Of a DNA stretch of 64,000 nt, positions 51,166-59,821 are shown piece by piece. Positions within the stretch are counted from its first letter, which is position 1. Every line of letters begins with the position of its first letter. The DNA comes from Sphingobacterium thalpophilum. GTDB lineage: Bacteria; Bacteroidota; Bacteroidia; Sphingobacteriales; Sphingobacteriaceae. The position numbers and the translations under genes are program-made. The notes beneath the pieces were generated by a model that had not been told where the DNA came from, did no database searches, and saw only the letters and a program-made list of their open reading frames with translations. The stretch covers positions 3,472,001-3,536,000 of the forward strand of contig NZ_LR590484.1 in assembly GCF_901482695.1 (NCBI RefSeq), written 5' to 3'.

Positions 51166-52782
51166 ATGAAAATTATGAAAACAACTATTAAACCCATTAT
51201 ATCCGTATTTGCTGTCTCCTGCCTTTTGGCTATGACAGGTTGTACGAAAGATTTTGATCAGATTAATACAAATCCTGTAACCAATCGCTCAGATAAGTTT
51301 GATCCCAACTTCATTCTGTCATCTGCTCAACTCAACTACACCGGTAGCTTTGATATGGCCTATGACGCTTACCGGAGTAATTTTTCTTTGGCTGGACCAT
51401 TTGTCCAGGCCCTGGCAAACTGTACTACGGAATGGCGGGGTGACAAATATCTGATTTTTGAAGAACATACAGCGGCATATTGGGGGACGGGGTCGGTGGG
51501 AAGTTATATCGAACAGGTGAGGAATATTGTTGATGTTGTAGAAGGTACCCGTGGCAAGGAAAAATATAAAAATCTGCATCAGATAGCCCGTATCTGGCGA
51601 GTAGTGGTGTTGGCGCGAATAACGGATTTATATGGCGATGTACCTTACTCGGAAGCTGGTTTAGGATATTACCAAAAGATTTATCTGCCAAAATATGATA
51701 AACAAGAGGATATATACAGCTCGATGTTAAAGGAACTCGAAGAAGCTGCAGCTGCATTACAAACTGGTGCTGATAAGGTTTCCGGAGATATTATTTACGC
51801 TGGTGATATTAGCAAGTGGAAGAGGTTTGCGCATTCCTTTATGTTGCGGCTGGCTATGCGCTTGGTGAAAGTGGACGAAACGCAAGCAAAAGAATATGCG
51901 CAGAAAGCAGTTTCGAATACGTTTACATCCAATGAAGACAATGCCTTCGTAAGGCATAATGAAAAAGGAGCGCGTATAACGCAAAACCGAAATAGTCAGG
52001 TGTTATTGGGAGATGTCGGATCGCAGGATTATTATTACGGAAAATGGTCCAATACCTTTATCTCTTTCTTAAAAAAATCAAATGATCCCAGGCTTGGAAA
52101 GATTGCCGTGACCAACATATATACCAGCCTATCCAACAAAAATCAGAATGAAAATTATGTATCGAATCCGGCGATCCAAAAAGGAATGCCTAATGGGAAG
52201 CAGGTGGATGCAGCCAATGGGGATGCATTTGATATTCGGAAGGATCCCAGCTTTACGGATTATCCCGACTATTCTTCTCCTAATCCCAATATGTTTAAAC
52301 GGGATGGTATCACATTGATCTTAACGTATGGTCAGACAGAATTACTGAAAGCAGAGGCCGCAAGACGCTGGGGCATTGGTGGCACAGCGCGGGAGCATTA
52401 TCAAAATGGGGTGAAGGCAGCAATTACCTGTTTGAATCAATATGACGCGAAATTGGCTATTTCGGATGCAGAAGCCGAGGCTTTTCTGAAAGCAAATCCT
52501 TACAATGACGCAGATGGATTGAAGCAAATTAACGAGCAGTATTGGGCACATACCAATACCTTATTTGATTTTTATGAATCTTGGAACAACTGGAAGCGTT
52601 CGGGCTTTCCTGTTCTAACACCGGTAAAACATCCTGACAACAGCACGGGAGGGGTAATTCCGAGACGATTCCCGTATCCAATAAGTGAAGCATCCAATAA
52701 TCCTGACCACTATAGGGTTGCTTCCAACTCTGTGCCCGGCGGGGACACCTATACCGGCCGTGTCTGGTGGGACAAAGAATAA
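51166..52782 (+). CDS. SusD-like lipoprotein (SusD-like_2 / nutrient-binding type)
   Basis: A 538-residue surface lipoprotein (lipobox LAMTGC, Cys26). The opening CTKDFDQINTNPVT and later FARITDLYGDVPYSEAG-type and KRFAHSFMLRLAMRLVKVD segments mark the SusD-like_2 family, distinct from the three SusD/RagB proteins in this window. LTYGQTELLKAEAARRWGIGG and an RRFPYPISEASNNPDHY ending are also typical. It pairs with the SusC before it. The ligand is unknown; this subtype is not limited to sugars. Confidence 0.93.
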   Translation: MKIMKTTIKPIISVFAVSCLLAMTGCTKDFDQINTNPVTNRSDKFDPNFILSSAQLNYTGSFDMAYDAYRSNFSLAGPFVQALANCTTEWRGDKYLIFEEHTAAYWGTGSVGSYIEQVRNIVDVVEGTRGKEKYKNLHQIARIWRVVVLARITDLYGDVPYSEAGLGYYQKIYLPKYDKQEDIYSSMLKELEEAAAALQTGADKVSGDIIYAGDISKWKRFAHSFMLRLAMRLVKVDETQAKEYAQKAVSNTFTSNEDNAFVRHNEKGARITQNRNSQVLLGDVGSQDYYYGKWSNTFISFLKKSNDPRLGKIAVTNIYTSLSNKNQNENYVSNPAIQKGMPNGKQVDAANGDAFDIRKDPSFTDYPDYSSPNPNMFKRDGITLILTYGQTELLKAEAARRWGIGGTAREHYQNGVKAAITCLNQYDAKLAISDAEAEAFLKANPYNDADGLKQINEQYWAHTNTLFDFYESWNNWKRSGFPVLTPVKHPDNSTGGVIPRRFPYPISEASNNPDHYRVASNSVPGGDTYTGRVWWDKE

Positions 52783-52798
52783 TCCAAAGTTTTTTTTG

Positions 52799-52823
52799 CG
52801 GCCAAACTTTTGTAGTTTGGCCG
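52799..52823 (+). terminator. Hairpin after the second FecR-regulated susCD pair
   Basis: Ten-base perfect arms (CGGCCAAACT / AGTTTGGCCG) with a five-base loop lie 16 bases after the SusD stop. The T-run (52790-52797) is on the 5' side, and only TTATAAA follows, so termination in the plus direction may be partial. Confidence 0.5.
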
Positions 52824-52844
52824 TTATAAACCACGATATAAATT

Positions 52845-53327
52845 ATGAATCTAAAAACTCAAATTTTACTAATTGCAGCACTGCCTTTTATTGCTTTTTC
52901 CTGTGATCCAGTAGACAAAAAGATGAATGAAAGCGAATTGCCCAAGAAGCTCGCACTGAACGGTACCTATAAGCTGATCGAAAGTATGACCATCAAAGGA
53001 AAAGATACAGTAACAGCTTTTACAGATAGCAGCAAGACCGAAATGTTCAAAATGTTCAACGATGACCATTTCTCCTTTTTCAACCATGACAAAGAAAAAG
53101 GGAAGGGCAAAGAGCCTCACTTTTTGGCAGGTGGTGGGACTTATTCATTCGACGGTAAAAAGTACCAGGAACGTCTGCAGTATTGCAGCCTACGCGATTG
53201 GGAAAATAATGCATTTGATTTCGAACTCGAGTTTAAAGGAGACACACTGATTCAAAAAGGTGAAGAGAATTTGCCAGAATTGGGCGTTAAACACTTGATC
53301 ATCGAAACCTATCTAAAAATAAAGTGA
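52845..53327 (+). CDS. Small lipoprotein, lipocalin-like, function unknown
   Basis: A 160-residue lipoprotein (lipobox FIAFSC, Cys20). The body reads like a small beta-barrel: LNGTYKLIESMTIKG, FKMFNDDHFSFFNHDKEK, GGGTYSFDGKKYQERLQY, FDFELEFKGDTLIQKGE. This resembles lipocalin-like domains that start with a GTYKL strand. No catalytic motif is seen. It follows the SusD-like gene after a hairpin and is followed by a terminator, so it may be the last gene of the FecR-regulated operon. Confidence 0.78.
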   Translation: MNLKTQILLIAALPFIAFSCDPVDKKMNESELPKKLALNGTYKLIESMTIKGKDTVTAFTDSSKTEMFKMFNDDHFSFFNHDKEKGKGKEPHFLAGGGTYSFDGKKYQERLQYCSLRDWENNAFDFELEFKGDTLIQKGEENLPELGVKHLIIETYLKIK

Positions 53328-53383
53328 TTATTGTCGCCAAGGAAACTATAAAACCGCTGCACAATATATTTTGTTTATGCAAG

Positions 53384-53414
53384 CACCCGGGAGTTATTCT
53401 GGGTGTTTTTTTTT
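53384..53414 (+). terminator. Intrinsic terminator
   Basis: Stem CACCC/GGGTG, extended inward by four pairs that include two G-T, is followed by nine T residues. It lies 57 bases after the lipoprotein stop and separates it from the next sigma gene. Confidence 0.75.
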
Positions 53415-53552
53415 AAACAGAAATGCTTGTTAAGCAGGGACGGGGATAGCCTATTTATTATATAAAAAAAATTAAAATTAAATTGCAACATTTTCAGCAG
53501 CTGTCCGACTATTGAATAGAACATAGGAAATAACAGTATTAATTAGCAAAAC

Positions 53553-54110
53553 GTGCAGGATCAACTTAGCGATAAAGATTTATTAGCGATGTGCCAATCG
53601 GGCAATGAGTTGGGCTTTGCACAGCTTTATCATCGCTATGCGAAGAAGATTTTTAGTTCGATCTATCGGGTTTTGTCTAATCAGGAAGAGAGCGAAGATG
53701 TATTGCAGGAGACCTTTGTAGAGTTTTTCTCAAGGCCAGACAAATGGGAGGCCGTGCTTAGTGTCGAAGCTTGGCTGCGCCGGATGGGTGTCAATAAAGC
53801 GATTTCTTTATTGCGCAAGAATAAGCAGTATTTTTCACCGATAGAAGATCTGGAGATTCGGGACGAAGGCGAAGATGAATTGCTGGAAAAAGAATGGCGG
53901 GAATGTCAGCTGACGGATCTCGAAGCCGTGATCGATCAATTGACAGGCGTGCCAAAAATGGTGGTCAACCTGTATCTTTTTGAAGATATGAGTCACGATG
54001 AGGTTGCCGACACCTTGGGAATGACAGCGGTTGCTGTGCGTAGCCAATATCATCGTGCGAAAAAGAAAATTTATGAACAACTGAAGGAGAGGTATAATTA
54101 TGCGGGATAA
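53553..54110 (+). CDS. ECF RNA polymerase sigma-70 factor
   Basis: A 185-residue ECF sigma factor. Region 2 is at about 15-80 (FAQLYHRYAKKIFSSIYRVLSNQEESEDVLQETFVEFF). Region 4 is at about 125-175 (IDQLTGVPKMVVNLYLFEDMSHDEVADTLGMTAVAVRSQYHRAKKKIYEQL). The GTG at 53553 is chosen because it gives the full opening helix (LSDKDLLAMCQSGNELGF); ATG 53589 would remove it. Its stop overlaps the next start by 11 bases, coupling it to the HEAT-repeat membrane protein, its probable anti-sigma factor. It is not of the FecR/SusC-linked type. Confidence 0.93.
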   Translation: MQDQLSDKDLLAMCQSGNELGFAQLYHRYAKKIFSSIYRVLSNQEESEDVLQETFVEFFSRPDKWEAVLSVEAWLRRMGVNKAISLLRKNKQYFSPIEDLEIRDEGEDELLEKEWRECQLTDLEAVIDQLTGVPKMVVNLYLFEDMSHDEVADTLGMTAVAVRSQYHRAKKKIYEQLKERYNYAG

Positions 54111-54912
54111 TTTGAAGGATTTTGTGAATGCCAATCGGGATGCGTTTGACCACAGAGAACCATCTGCGGATCTATGGAATAAGATCAGACCACAGGTCGT
54201 ACCCGAGGTACAGGAAAAGAAAATTAGACCTCTGTGGCGATGGGCAAGCATTGCCGCGGCTAGCGTATTGACAGGAGCTGTGGCTTTCTGGATCTTCAGC
54301 CAACAAAAAGCGGACACAGCGCAGGTAGCTGATCTGAACACAGTTCAGATCAAGCAGAAGGACGTTGTGACGAAGCCTTCGCAGCAGCAGGTGGATGAAG
54401 TGACGGAGAAAAACGAGCTGCGCTGGTCGATGCAGACCATGACAAGCAGAGCGAAAGTACAGCTTGCGGCTAACAGGAAAAGACAGCGGGCAGATAAGGA
54501 GCAGGCGCTGGACCTACATAAGGATGATTATGTGCAAATGCTTCAGGATTCCAGTTCGGCAAGCACCCGTCTTGGAGCAGTGCTCGCGCTTCAGAAACAG
54601 GGGCACTTGAATGAACATGCTGTACATGAGCTGGAGAAAATGGCGGTGTCCGATGCCAGCAGTAATGTCCGAATGGCTGCCATAGAAACTCTGTTAGGCA
54701 GCATAGCACCAGAAGAGAGGCAACAAAAGGTGCAGGACTTTTTCGTGGCACAAAATGATCCGACAATGCAGGTCGAATTGATGCAGATGATTGCGGAGAC
54801 AGATCCGGAAATAAAATCAAGTACCAAGGAGAAGTTAAATGCCATTGTGGATGATCCATTGGCTCTGAAATTCGTGAAGGAACAAGCATATGCTGTACTG
54901 CTCAGTCAGTAG
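54100..54912 (+). CDS. Membrane protein with HEAT-like repeats, probable anti-sigma factor
   Basis: A 270-residue protein with a short cytoplasmic N-terminus (FVNANRDAFDHREPSADLWNKIRPQV), the sort of segment seen in small Bacteroidota anti-sigma factors. One membrane helix follows at about 47-67 (WASIAAASVLTGAVAFWIF), then a periplasmic part. Residues about 145-270 are helical HEAT-like repeats (STRLGAVLALQKQGHLNEHAVHELEKMAVSDASSNVRMAAIETLLG, QVELMQMIAETDPEIKSSTKEKL). The 11-base overlap with the sigma gene supports the anti-sigma role. The repeats probably form a protein-binding surface. No zinc-binding anti-sigma motif is present. Confidence 0.78.
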   Translation: MRDNLKDFVNANRDAFDHREPSADLWNKIRPQVVPEVQEKKIRPLWRWASIAAASVLTGAVAFWIFSQQKADTAQVADLNTVQIKQKDVVTKPSQQQVDEVTEKNELRWSMQTMTSRAKVQLAANRKRQRADKEQALDLHKDDYVQMLQDSSSASTRLGAVLALQKQGHLNEHAVHELEKMAVSDASSNVRMAAIETLLGSIAPEERQQKVQDFFVAQNDPTMQVELMQMIAETDPEIKSSTKEKLNAIVDDPLALKFVKEQAYAVLLSQ

Positions 54913-55022
54913 CAGGAAGTAAAATAGGATGCTAACCTGAAATACCAGAGTTTTGGGTCCGCAAAGAATATGAAGGATGGGAATCTTACTGTAGTAAATA
55001 GGAAAGAATAATAATTATAGCA

Positions 55023-55904
55023 ATGAAAAAGATAAGAATAATGATTATGGGAATGGCACTGCTTTTTGCGAACGCATTGCAGGCCCAGGTGAGTGAGCAA
55101 ATGGAAGGAGCGGTTCCGCCAAAACCGCCCAAAGCGCCGAGGGGAATAAGTGGTTCTTTTGACCGCGACGCAAAAAAGGTCTGGAAAGAGATCAAGGTTC
55201 CCGGTTTAGGAAATAAGTTATTGCTGAAATTCGATAACATCGCGATCGAAGGCTATAATGGTAAAGATGTATTGATCACGGCGAAGGTGGAAGAGCGGGA
55301 AACAAATGAGCGGGCCAAAGGTTTGCGTGTGGTCAATGGTTCGGGTCTGGCTGACAATTCAGGATTAGGGATGAATATCCAGAACAACGGTGGTGTTACC
55401 GAAATTAGCATGGTTGGTATGCCCTTGGAGGATTCAGTACATGTGCGCGTTCCTTTCGATCTGCCCGTGAGTGTAAAAGGAGGCCGTGGTGGATTTTTTA
55501 ATGGTGGTGGAATTGAAATAAAGGACATCCGCGCTGAAGTGGAGGTTTCCAGTACCATGGGCGATGTCAAAGTCATCAATATTACGGGGCCACTCAGTGT
55601 AAAAGTAGCGCAAGGTGATGTGGTCGCCCAATTTGTCCAGCCTGTAAAAGGACCGATTTCGCTTATCTCGGCCATGGGGGCAGTGGATGTGGCTTTCCCT
55701 AAAAAATTCAGTGCTAATGTCGACGTGAAAACGTCTATGGGAAATATCTATGCAGCAGATGAATTTCAATTTGAGAAGCCTGCTGAAGAGCCTAAGGACA
55801 GCTTCCGGATGTCGAATACTGTAAAAGGCAAAATGAACGGTGGCGGACAGGACGTGATTTTAAAGACATCCATGGGGGATATTTACATCCGAACCCAAAA
55901 GTAG
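55023..55904 (+). CDS. Exported DUF4097-like beta-strand-repeat protein
   Basis: A 293-residue protein with a signal peptide (MIMGMALLFANALQAQ). After a proline-rich stretch (VPPKPPKAPRG) come short repeated strands with G/D turns: STMGDVKVINITGPLSVKVAQGDVVAQF, SAMGAVDVAFPKKFSANVDVKTSMGNIYA, LKTSMGDIYIRT. This is the right-handed beta pattern of DUF4097/DUF2807-type putative adhesins. It follows the sigma/HEAT pair after 110 bases and ends at a bidirectional terminator, so it may be the main product of that module. Its function is unknown; cell-envelope location is likely. Confidence 0.83.
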   Translation: MKKIRIMIMGMALLFANALQAQVSEQMEGAVPPKPPKAPRGISGSFDRDAKKVWKEIKVPGLGNKLLLKFDNIAIEGYNGKDVLITAKVEERETNERAKGLRVVNGSGLADNSGLGMNIQNNGGVTEISMVGMPLEDSVHVRVPFDLPVSVKGGRGGFFNGGGIEIKDIRAEVEVSSTMGDVKVINITGPLSVKVAQGDVVAQFVQPVKGPISLISAMGAVDVAFPKKFSANVDVKTSMGNIYAADEFQFEKPAEEPKDSFRMSNTVKGKMNGGGQDVILKTSMGDIYIRTQK

Positions 55905-55912
55905 TACTTTTG

Positions 55913-55942
55913 AAAATAAGCCCGCTGAGGGCTTATTTTTTT
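55913..55942. terminator. Bidirectional terminator between convergent genes
   Basis: Eleven-base perfect arms (AAAATAAGCCC / GGGCTTATTTT) with a five-base loop, followed by more T on the plus strand and by TTTTC on the minus strand. It includes the stop codon of the methyltransferase gene. Confidence 0.82.
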
Positions 55943-56640
55943 GGTTCCATACGAGCCAGGTATTGGTCATTTTCATCTTCGTACAAGATTTGAACGACCC
56001 AGCCCAGTTCATGGGAAATGTTGATCAGGGTATCCTGATCTAAATACAGCCATTTAAAAGGATTGCCTTTTTTGCCTTTATATTCATATTGGTATTGAAT
56101 TTCTCCAAAATAATGATCGGGCTTTTTAATATTAAAGTCCCTATAGAGATAACTGATATCTGAGGAATCGAAAATAAGCTGCCCGCGGTCGGTCAATAGG
56201 GTCTGACTATGCTGAAGGAGCTTTTTGAACCCCGCAATATCGCCGGCGATACCAATGCCGTTCATCAGAAACAGAAGAGTATCATATTTTTGGCCACTGA
56301 ATTCATAGAAGTCCGTGCAAATAATATTTTGGACGCCTCGCTGCTGCATGATATGACAGGCTGGTTGGCTCAATTCCAGAGCGTCAACACGAAAGCCTTT
56401 CTCCTGGAGATAAAGACTATGACTGCCTACACCGGCACCGACATCCAGCACCTGGCCATCACATAGCGATAGCCCGATGAATTCGAGCTCCGGGAAATCC
56501 ACGGCATCTCTAAAGAACACCTCGACAGGCATTTCGTCTTGATCCCCATAGCTCGTATGAAGAACGAGGGGAAATTTTTCTTCCTGATGTACAAAATAGT
56601 CATCCAGTGCCTCACCATATACGTCTCTATACATTGTCAT
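55933..56640 (-). CDS. Class I SAM-dependent methyltransferase
   Basis: A 235-residue cytoplasmic enzyme. Motif I for S-adenosylmethionine binding is VLDVGAGVGSHSLYLQEKGFRVDALELS (about 70-97), followed by IICTDFYEFSG and LLFLMNGIGIAGDIAGFKKLL (motif IV and post-motif region), then RGQLIFDSSDISYLY. The substrate cannot be read from sequence; the fold suits small molecules. Its ATG overlaps the end of the nicotinate phosphoribosyltransferase gene by 14 bases, so the two are co-translated. A methyltransferase acting on nicotinamide/nicotinate or an unrelated product is possible, but not shown. Confidence 0.88.
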   Translation of the reverse strand: MTMYRDVYGEALDDYFVHQEEKFPLVLHTSYGDQDEMPVEVFFRDAVDFPELEFIGLSLCDGQVLDVGAGVGSHSLYLQEKGFRVDALELSQPACHIMQQRGVQNIICTDFYEFSGQKYDTLLFLMNGIGIAGDIAGFKKLLQHSQTLLTDRGQLIFDSSDISYLYRDFNIKKPDHYFGEIQYQYEYKGKKGNPFKWLYLDQDTLINISHELGWVVQILYEDENDQYLARMEPKK

Positions 56641-57808
56641 CGTCGATCATTAAAACTTTTTTTGCGATATAAATGGAGTCTTCATCTCCGGTGTGCTTCA
56701 TCGGTTCATCCGATAATTTAATCACCGGCGTCCAGAGCTCATCTTCGGGAAGTGCATCCGTCATTTTGATGACAATGTTCATGGGCTTAAGACCAACGTC
56801 ATTTGTGAAATTGGTTCCGACTCCAAAAGAGTGTAATATCTTCCCTTCGCAATAATTCGCGATCCGCTCAACTTTGTCATAATCTAGCCCGTCAGAAAAT
56901 ATAATTGTTTTGGATAGCGGATCAATACCATTCTTTCTGTAATGAGCAACGACTTTGTCCGTAAATTCCAAAGGGTCGCCACTGTCATGACGTACTCCGT
57001 CAAACAGCTTGGCTAGTTTTTTGTCAAATTGCTGGAAAAAAACTTCGGTGGTATAGGTATCCGAAAGTGCTATTCCAAGGTCACCCCTGTAGACATCGGA
57101 CCAGTGCTCCAGTCCCAGCAAGTTGGCCATTTTGTAGCCGTACTTTGCGGCATGAAACATAAACCATTCGTGGGCATGTGTGCCGATCGGTTTAGTTTCA
57201 TACTTCATGGCGAGGTGAACGTTACTTGTACCGATAAAGGTCTTCTCTCCATACTGCTTTAAGGTGCGCACGACAAGGTCGTGAACCTCATAAGAATGCC
57301 GTCTGCGGGTACCGAAATCCGCAATGGTAATACGCAGTTTTTTATATTTCTCAATTTTTTCTTTTGCCGTAGTTATCACCTCTTCATCGCGGGCCCGGAT
57401 CAGACCCTGCGATTCGTAGAAAAGCTCACAGATCAGCGACATCAGCGGTACTTCCCATAAGATCGTGCGGTACCAGTAACCTTCAATGACGACTTCCAGG
57501 TCGGGTCCGTCCTGCGTAATTTTGACCTCTTCTGGATCGTAACGATAGCCTTGCAAAAAGTCGAAATACGTAGGATCAATATAGGGACAGTTGCGTGCAA
57601 AAAAGGTTTTTTCTGCTTTAGTGAGCCGTAGGTCAGCCATTTCGTGGACAGCATCCCGTAGAAGGATGTCAAATCCCTCCGGAAATTTATGGTGTCCACG
57701 GTTGATGAAATGATAGCGGGCTTTTGCCTTAGGAAATAGCTTGACCACAGCATGCTGCATCGTGAATTTATAAAAATCGTTGTCCAATATAGAGGTTATT
57801 GATGCCAT
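56627..57808 (-). CDS. pncB: Nicotinate phosphoribosyltransferase
   Basis: A 393-residue cytoplasmic enzyme that joins nicotinate and PRPP to nicotinate mononucleotide, with ATP use, in NAD salvage. Family features: an N-terminal DNDFYKFTMQHAVVKLFPKAKARYHFINRG, the central IADFGTRRRHSYEVHDLVVRTLKQYG and FIGTSNVHLAMKYETKPIGTHAHEWFMFHA, and the late VRHDSGDPLEFTDKVVAHYRKNG with IIFSDGLDYDKVERI. Length fits the bacterial type of about 400 residues. It is first in a two-gene unit with the methyltransferase. Confidence 0.95.
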   Translation of the reverse strand: MASITSILDNDFYKFTMQHAVVKLFPKAKARYHFINRGHHKFPEGFDILLRDAVHEMADLRLTKAEKTFFARNCPYIDPTYFDFLQGYRYDPEEVKITQDGPDLEVVIEGYWYRTILWEVPLMSLICELFYESQGLIRARDEEVITTAKEKIEKYKKLRITIADFGTRRRHSYEVHDLVVRTLKQYGEKTFIGTSNVHLAMKYETKPIGTHAHEWFMFHAAKYGYKMANLLGLEHWSDVYRGDLGIALSDTYTTEVFFQQFDKKLAKLFDGVRHDSGDPLEFTDKVVAHYRKNGIDPLSKTIIFSDGLDYDKVERIANYCEGKILHSFGVGTNFTNDVGLKPMNIVIKMTDALPEDELWTPVIKLSDEPMKHTGDEDSIYIAKKVLMIDDDNV

Positions 57809-57995
57809 TCTGTCTGATTTTGTTTGAAGGGGTAAATTTACTAATTAACATGAAAAAGTACGGATTGTTCAGTACAAATACAAGTTCCGTGTTGATGTGG
57901 CTGCAATTCGTTGGTTGGTCAGCGGACGACTAACGGCGATTATGGGGAATACATTTCTTGTGATTTGAAAAAGATAGATTGATGATGAGCCTAGC

Positions 57996-58028
57996 AAAAA
58001 AGCGGGTACAGTAGATGTACTGTCCCGC
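57996..58028 (-). terminator. Intrinsic terminator of the repeat lipoprotein gene
   Basis: On the minus strand an 11-pair stem (GCGGGACAGTA with one bulged base opposite) and a four-base loop are followed by six T residues. It begins 27 bases after the stop codon at 58055. Confidence 0.78.
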
Positions 58029-58054
58029 CTTTGTTCTGTTTACTTAAGTTATTC

Positions 58055-59566
58055 TCAACGCGTTCTGCCGCCAGAAGATCTTTCCGAACCGCCACCCCGG
58101 CCTGAACTTTCGGACGACCGGCTTCTTGAAGAGGATGCCCCCTGTTGGGTCGATCTTTCCACGGATGGGGCAGAAGATCTGCTTCTGGTATTCTCGTAGC
58201 CTCTATGCTGAACTCTAGTCTGAGCAGGTTGACTCGGCTGCGAAGCCGGTTGACTCGAACGGGTTCTGCTAACGCCCTCGTAGCCTCGGTTTTGCATCGG
58301 CTGATTTACGGGCTGACTGGAGCGCGTTCTGCTTCCATTGTCATAGCCACGGTTACGTATCGTCTGATCAGGTTGTGAGGCTGGCTGGCCCGAACGGGTT
58401 CTGCTGCTGACAACTCCACTGTTGTCAGCAGTGCCGTCCTGTCTGTTTCTACTGGTAGAAGTAGGGTTGCTATTTGACGTACGCGTTCTAAAATCGTAAT
58501 TCGTGTTATTGGGCTGTCTGCTCACATTGTTTCTGTCCACGGAACTGTTGTCTCTGGTTCTGCTGTTGCTAGTAGAACCGCGGCTTGCGCCATTATTGTT
58601 ACTTTCGCTACGTGATCTTATCGAAGCATTACCATTATTATCGATATACAGTTCCCGGTTTCCCGATCTCGAATTAATATTGTCCCGATTGGAGATGACG
58701 CGATTGTTACGGTCGGCGATGGAGCTGTTGTTGTTACGTGTTCGTGTAGAAACGTCAACCACATTGGTAGGACGTGCCGACGAACGTGTGTTGCGGTCTA
58801 CTGCCGGCCGGTACATGGCGATTTCACCGGTTCTCGTGCGACTTGCACTCGTGCGGGCCGAACCGGGTCTATCCGCATTTGTGATTCTGTTTACGGCAAT
58901 ACTCCTTCCTGTCGAACGTTCAATATCTGACCTTCTTGGACCTCCCACATAATAATTGTTGTTGATGATGGTGGTATTGTTGATTACCGTGGTTCTATTG
59001 TATATGCTGTTGTAATTGCGTCTGTTTACATAATAGCGATCCATGTTCCGGTTCATGAAATGATTGACGGAGACGAAAGTCCAGAAGTTCATTGGGATAT
59101 TGACCGAAACATTGATGCTCATGCCGGGGCCAAGAGGAGCCCAGCCATAGTAATCACTGCTTTGACGCCAATTGACCCACGCTGGTCCCCATTCGTAGTC
59201 GGGGACCCAACCCCAACCATAGCGGTCGTTGTAATTCCAGCGACCATAGTGAAAAGGAGCCCATCCCCAATCGTAGTTGGATACCCATGTATTGCCGTAG
59301 TCTGTCATGGTCCAGTAACCATTGGTGGCATAGGGCTGAAAATCAGGCCCAGCGTCCGGAATCCAGACATAGCCATAGTTTGGATCGTTGATCCATTGTC
59401 CATAAGGCGAAAGTTCGTCGTAGAACATTTGAAAAGAGACCCCCGAATTGTAGTTGTTATAACCTACATAGCCGCCTCTCTGGGCCATTGAAGTTGCGCA
59501 ACTTGAAAAAGATGCGACACCGATCAACCCCAATACCCAATATTTAATGTTGCCTAAATTTTTCAT
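58055..59566 (-). CDS. Lipoprotein with YxWxP-type repeats and Arg/Ser/Gln-rich repetitive tail
   Basis: A 503-residue exported protein; the leader GLIGVASFSSC fits a lipobox (Cys at about 23). Residues about 45-165 form aromatic repeats (SPYGQWINDPNYGYVWIPDAG, YGWGWVPDYEWGPAWVNW, YYGWAPLGPG), the pattern of the DUF6600-like family. From about 215 onward the sequence is disordered and rich in Arg, Ser, Asn and Thr. At about 385-470 a unit similar to RTRSSQPxxQPxQxRGYENxS is repeated about four times. The tail is strongly basic. The function is unknown. The aromatic head suggests cell-wall or surface binding; the basic tail could bind anionic polymer. Confidence 0.82.
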   Translation of the reverse strand: MKNLGNIKYWVLGLIGVASFSSCATSMAQRGGYVGYNNYNSGVSFQMFYDELSPYGQWINDPNYGYVWIPDAGPDFQPYATNGYWTMTDYGNTWVSNYDWGWAPFHYGRWNYNDRYGWGWVPDYEWGPAWVNWRQSSDYYGWAPLGPGMSINVSVNIPMNFWTFVSVNHFMNRNMDRYYVNRRNYNSIYNRTTVINNTTIINNNYYVGGPRRSDIERSTGRSIAVNRITNADRPGSARTSASRTRTGEIAMYRPAVDRNTRSSARPTNVVDVSTRTRNNNSSIADRNNRVISNRDNINSRSGNRELYIDNNGNASIRSRSESNNNGASRGSTSNSRTRDNSSVDRNNVSRQPNNTNYDFRTRTSNSNPTSTSRNRQDGTADNSGVVSSRTRSGQPASQPDQTIRNRGYDNGSRTRSSQPVNQPMQNRGYEGVSRTRSSQPASQPSQPAQTRVQHRGYENTRSRSSAPSVERSTQQGASSSRSRSSESSGRGGGSERSSGGRTR

Positions 59567-59821
59567 CTCTGTAATATTTTTAATGCGACAAAACTCTATG
59601 CTATTGTCTTTGTTATTATGACAGCATAACGTATAGAATGGTTTAATCGGTACACTATAATTCTGATTTTTATGATATAAAAGTCAATTTCATGATCTTT
59701 TTACATAAACGACAATTTTAGATACATATTTTTTATTTACCTTTACCGCTCGAATTGTTACGTGTTTGTTCAGCGTACGACGTGTTTATGACACATTAAT
59801 TTGAAATAGACATCATTTTAA

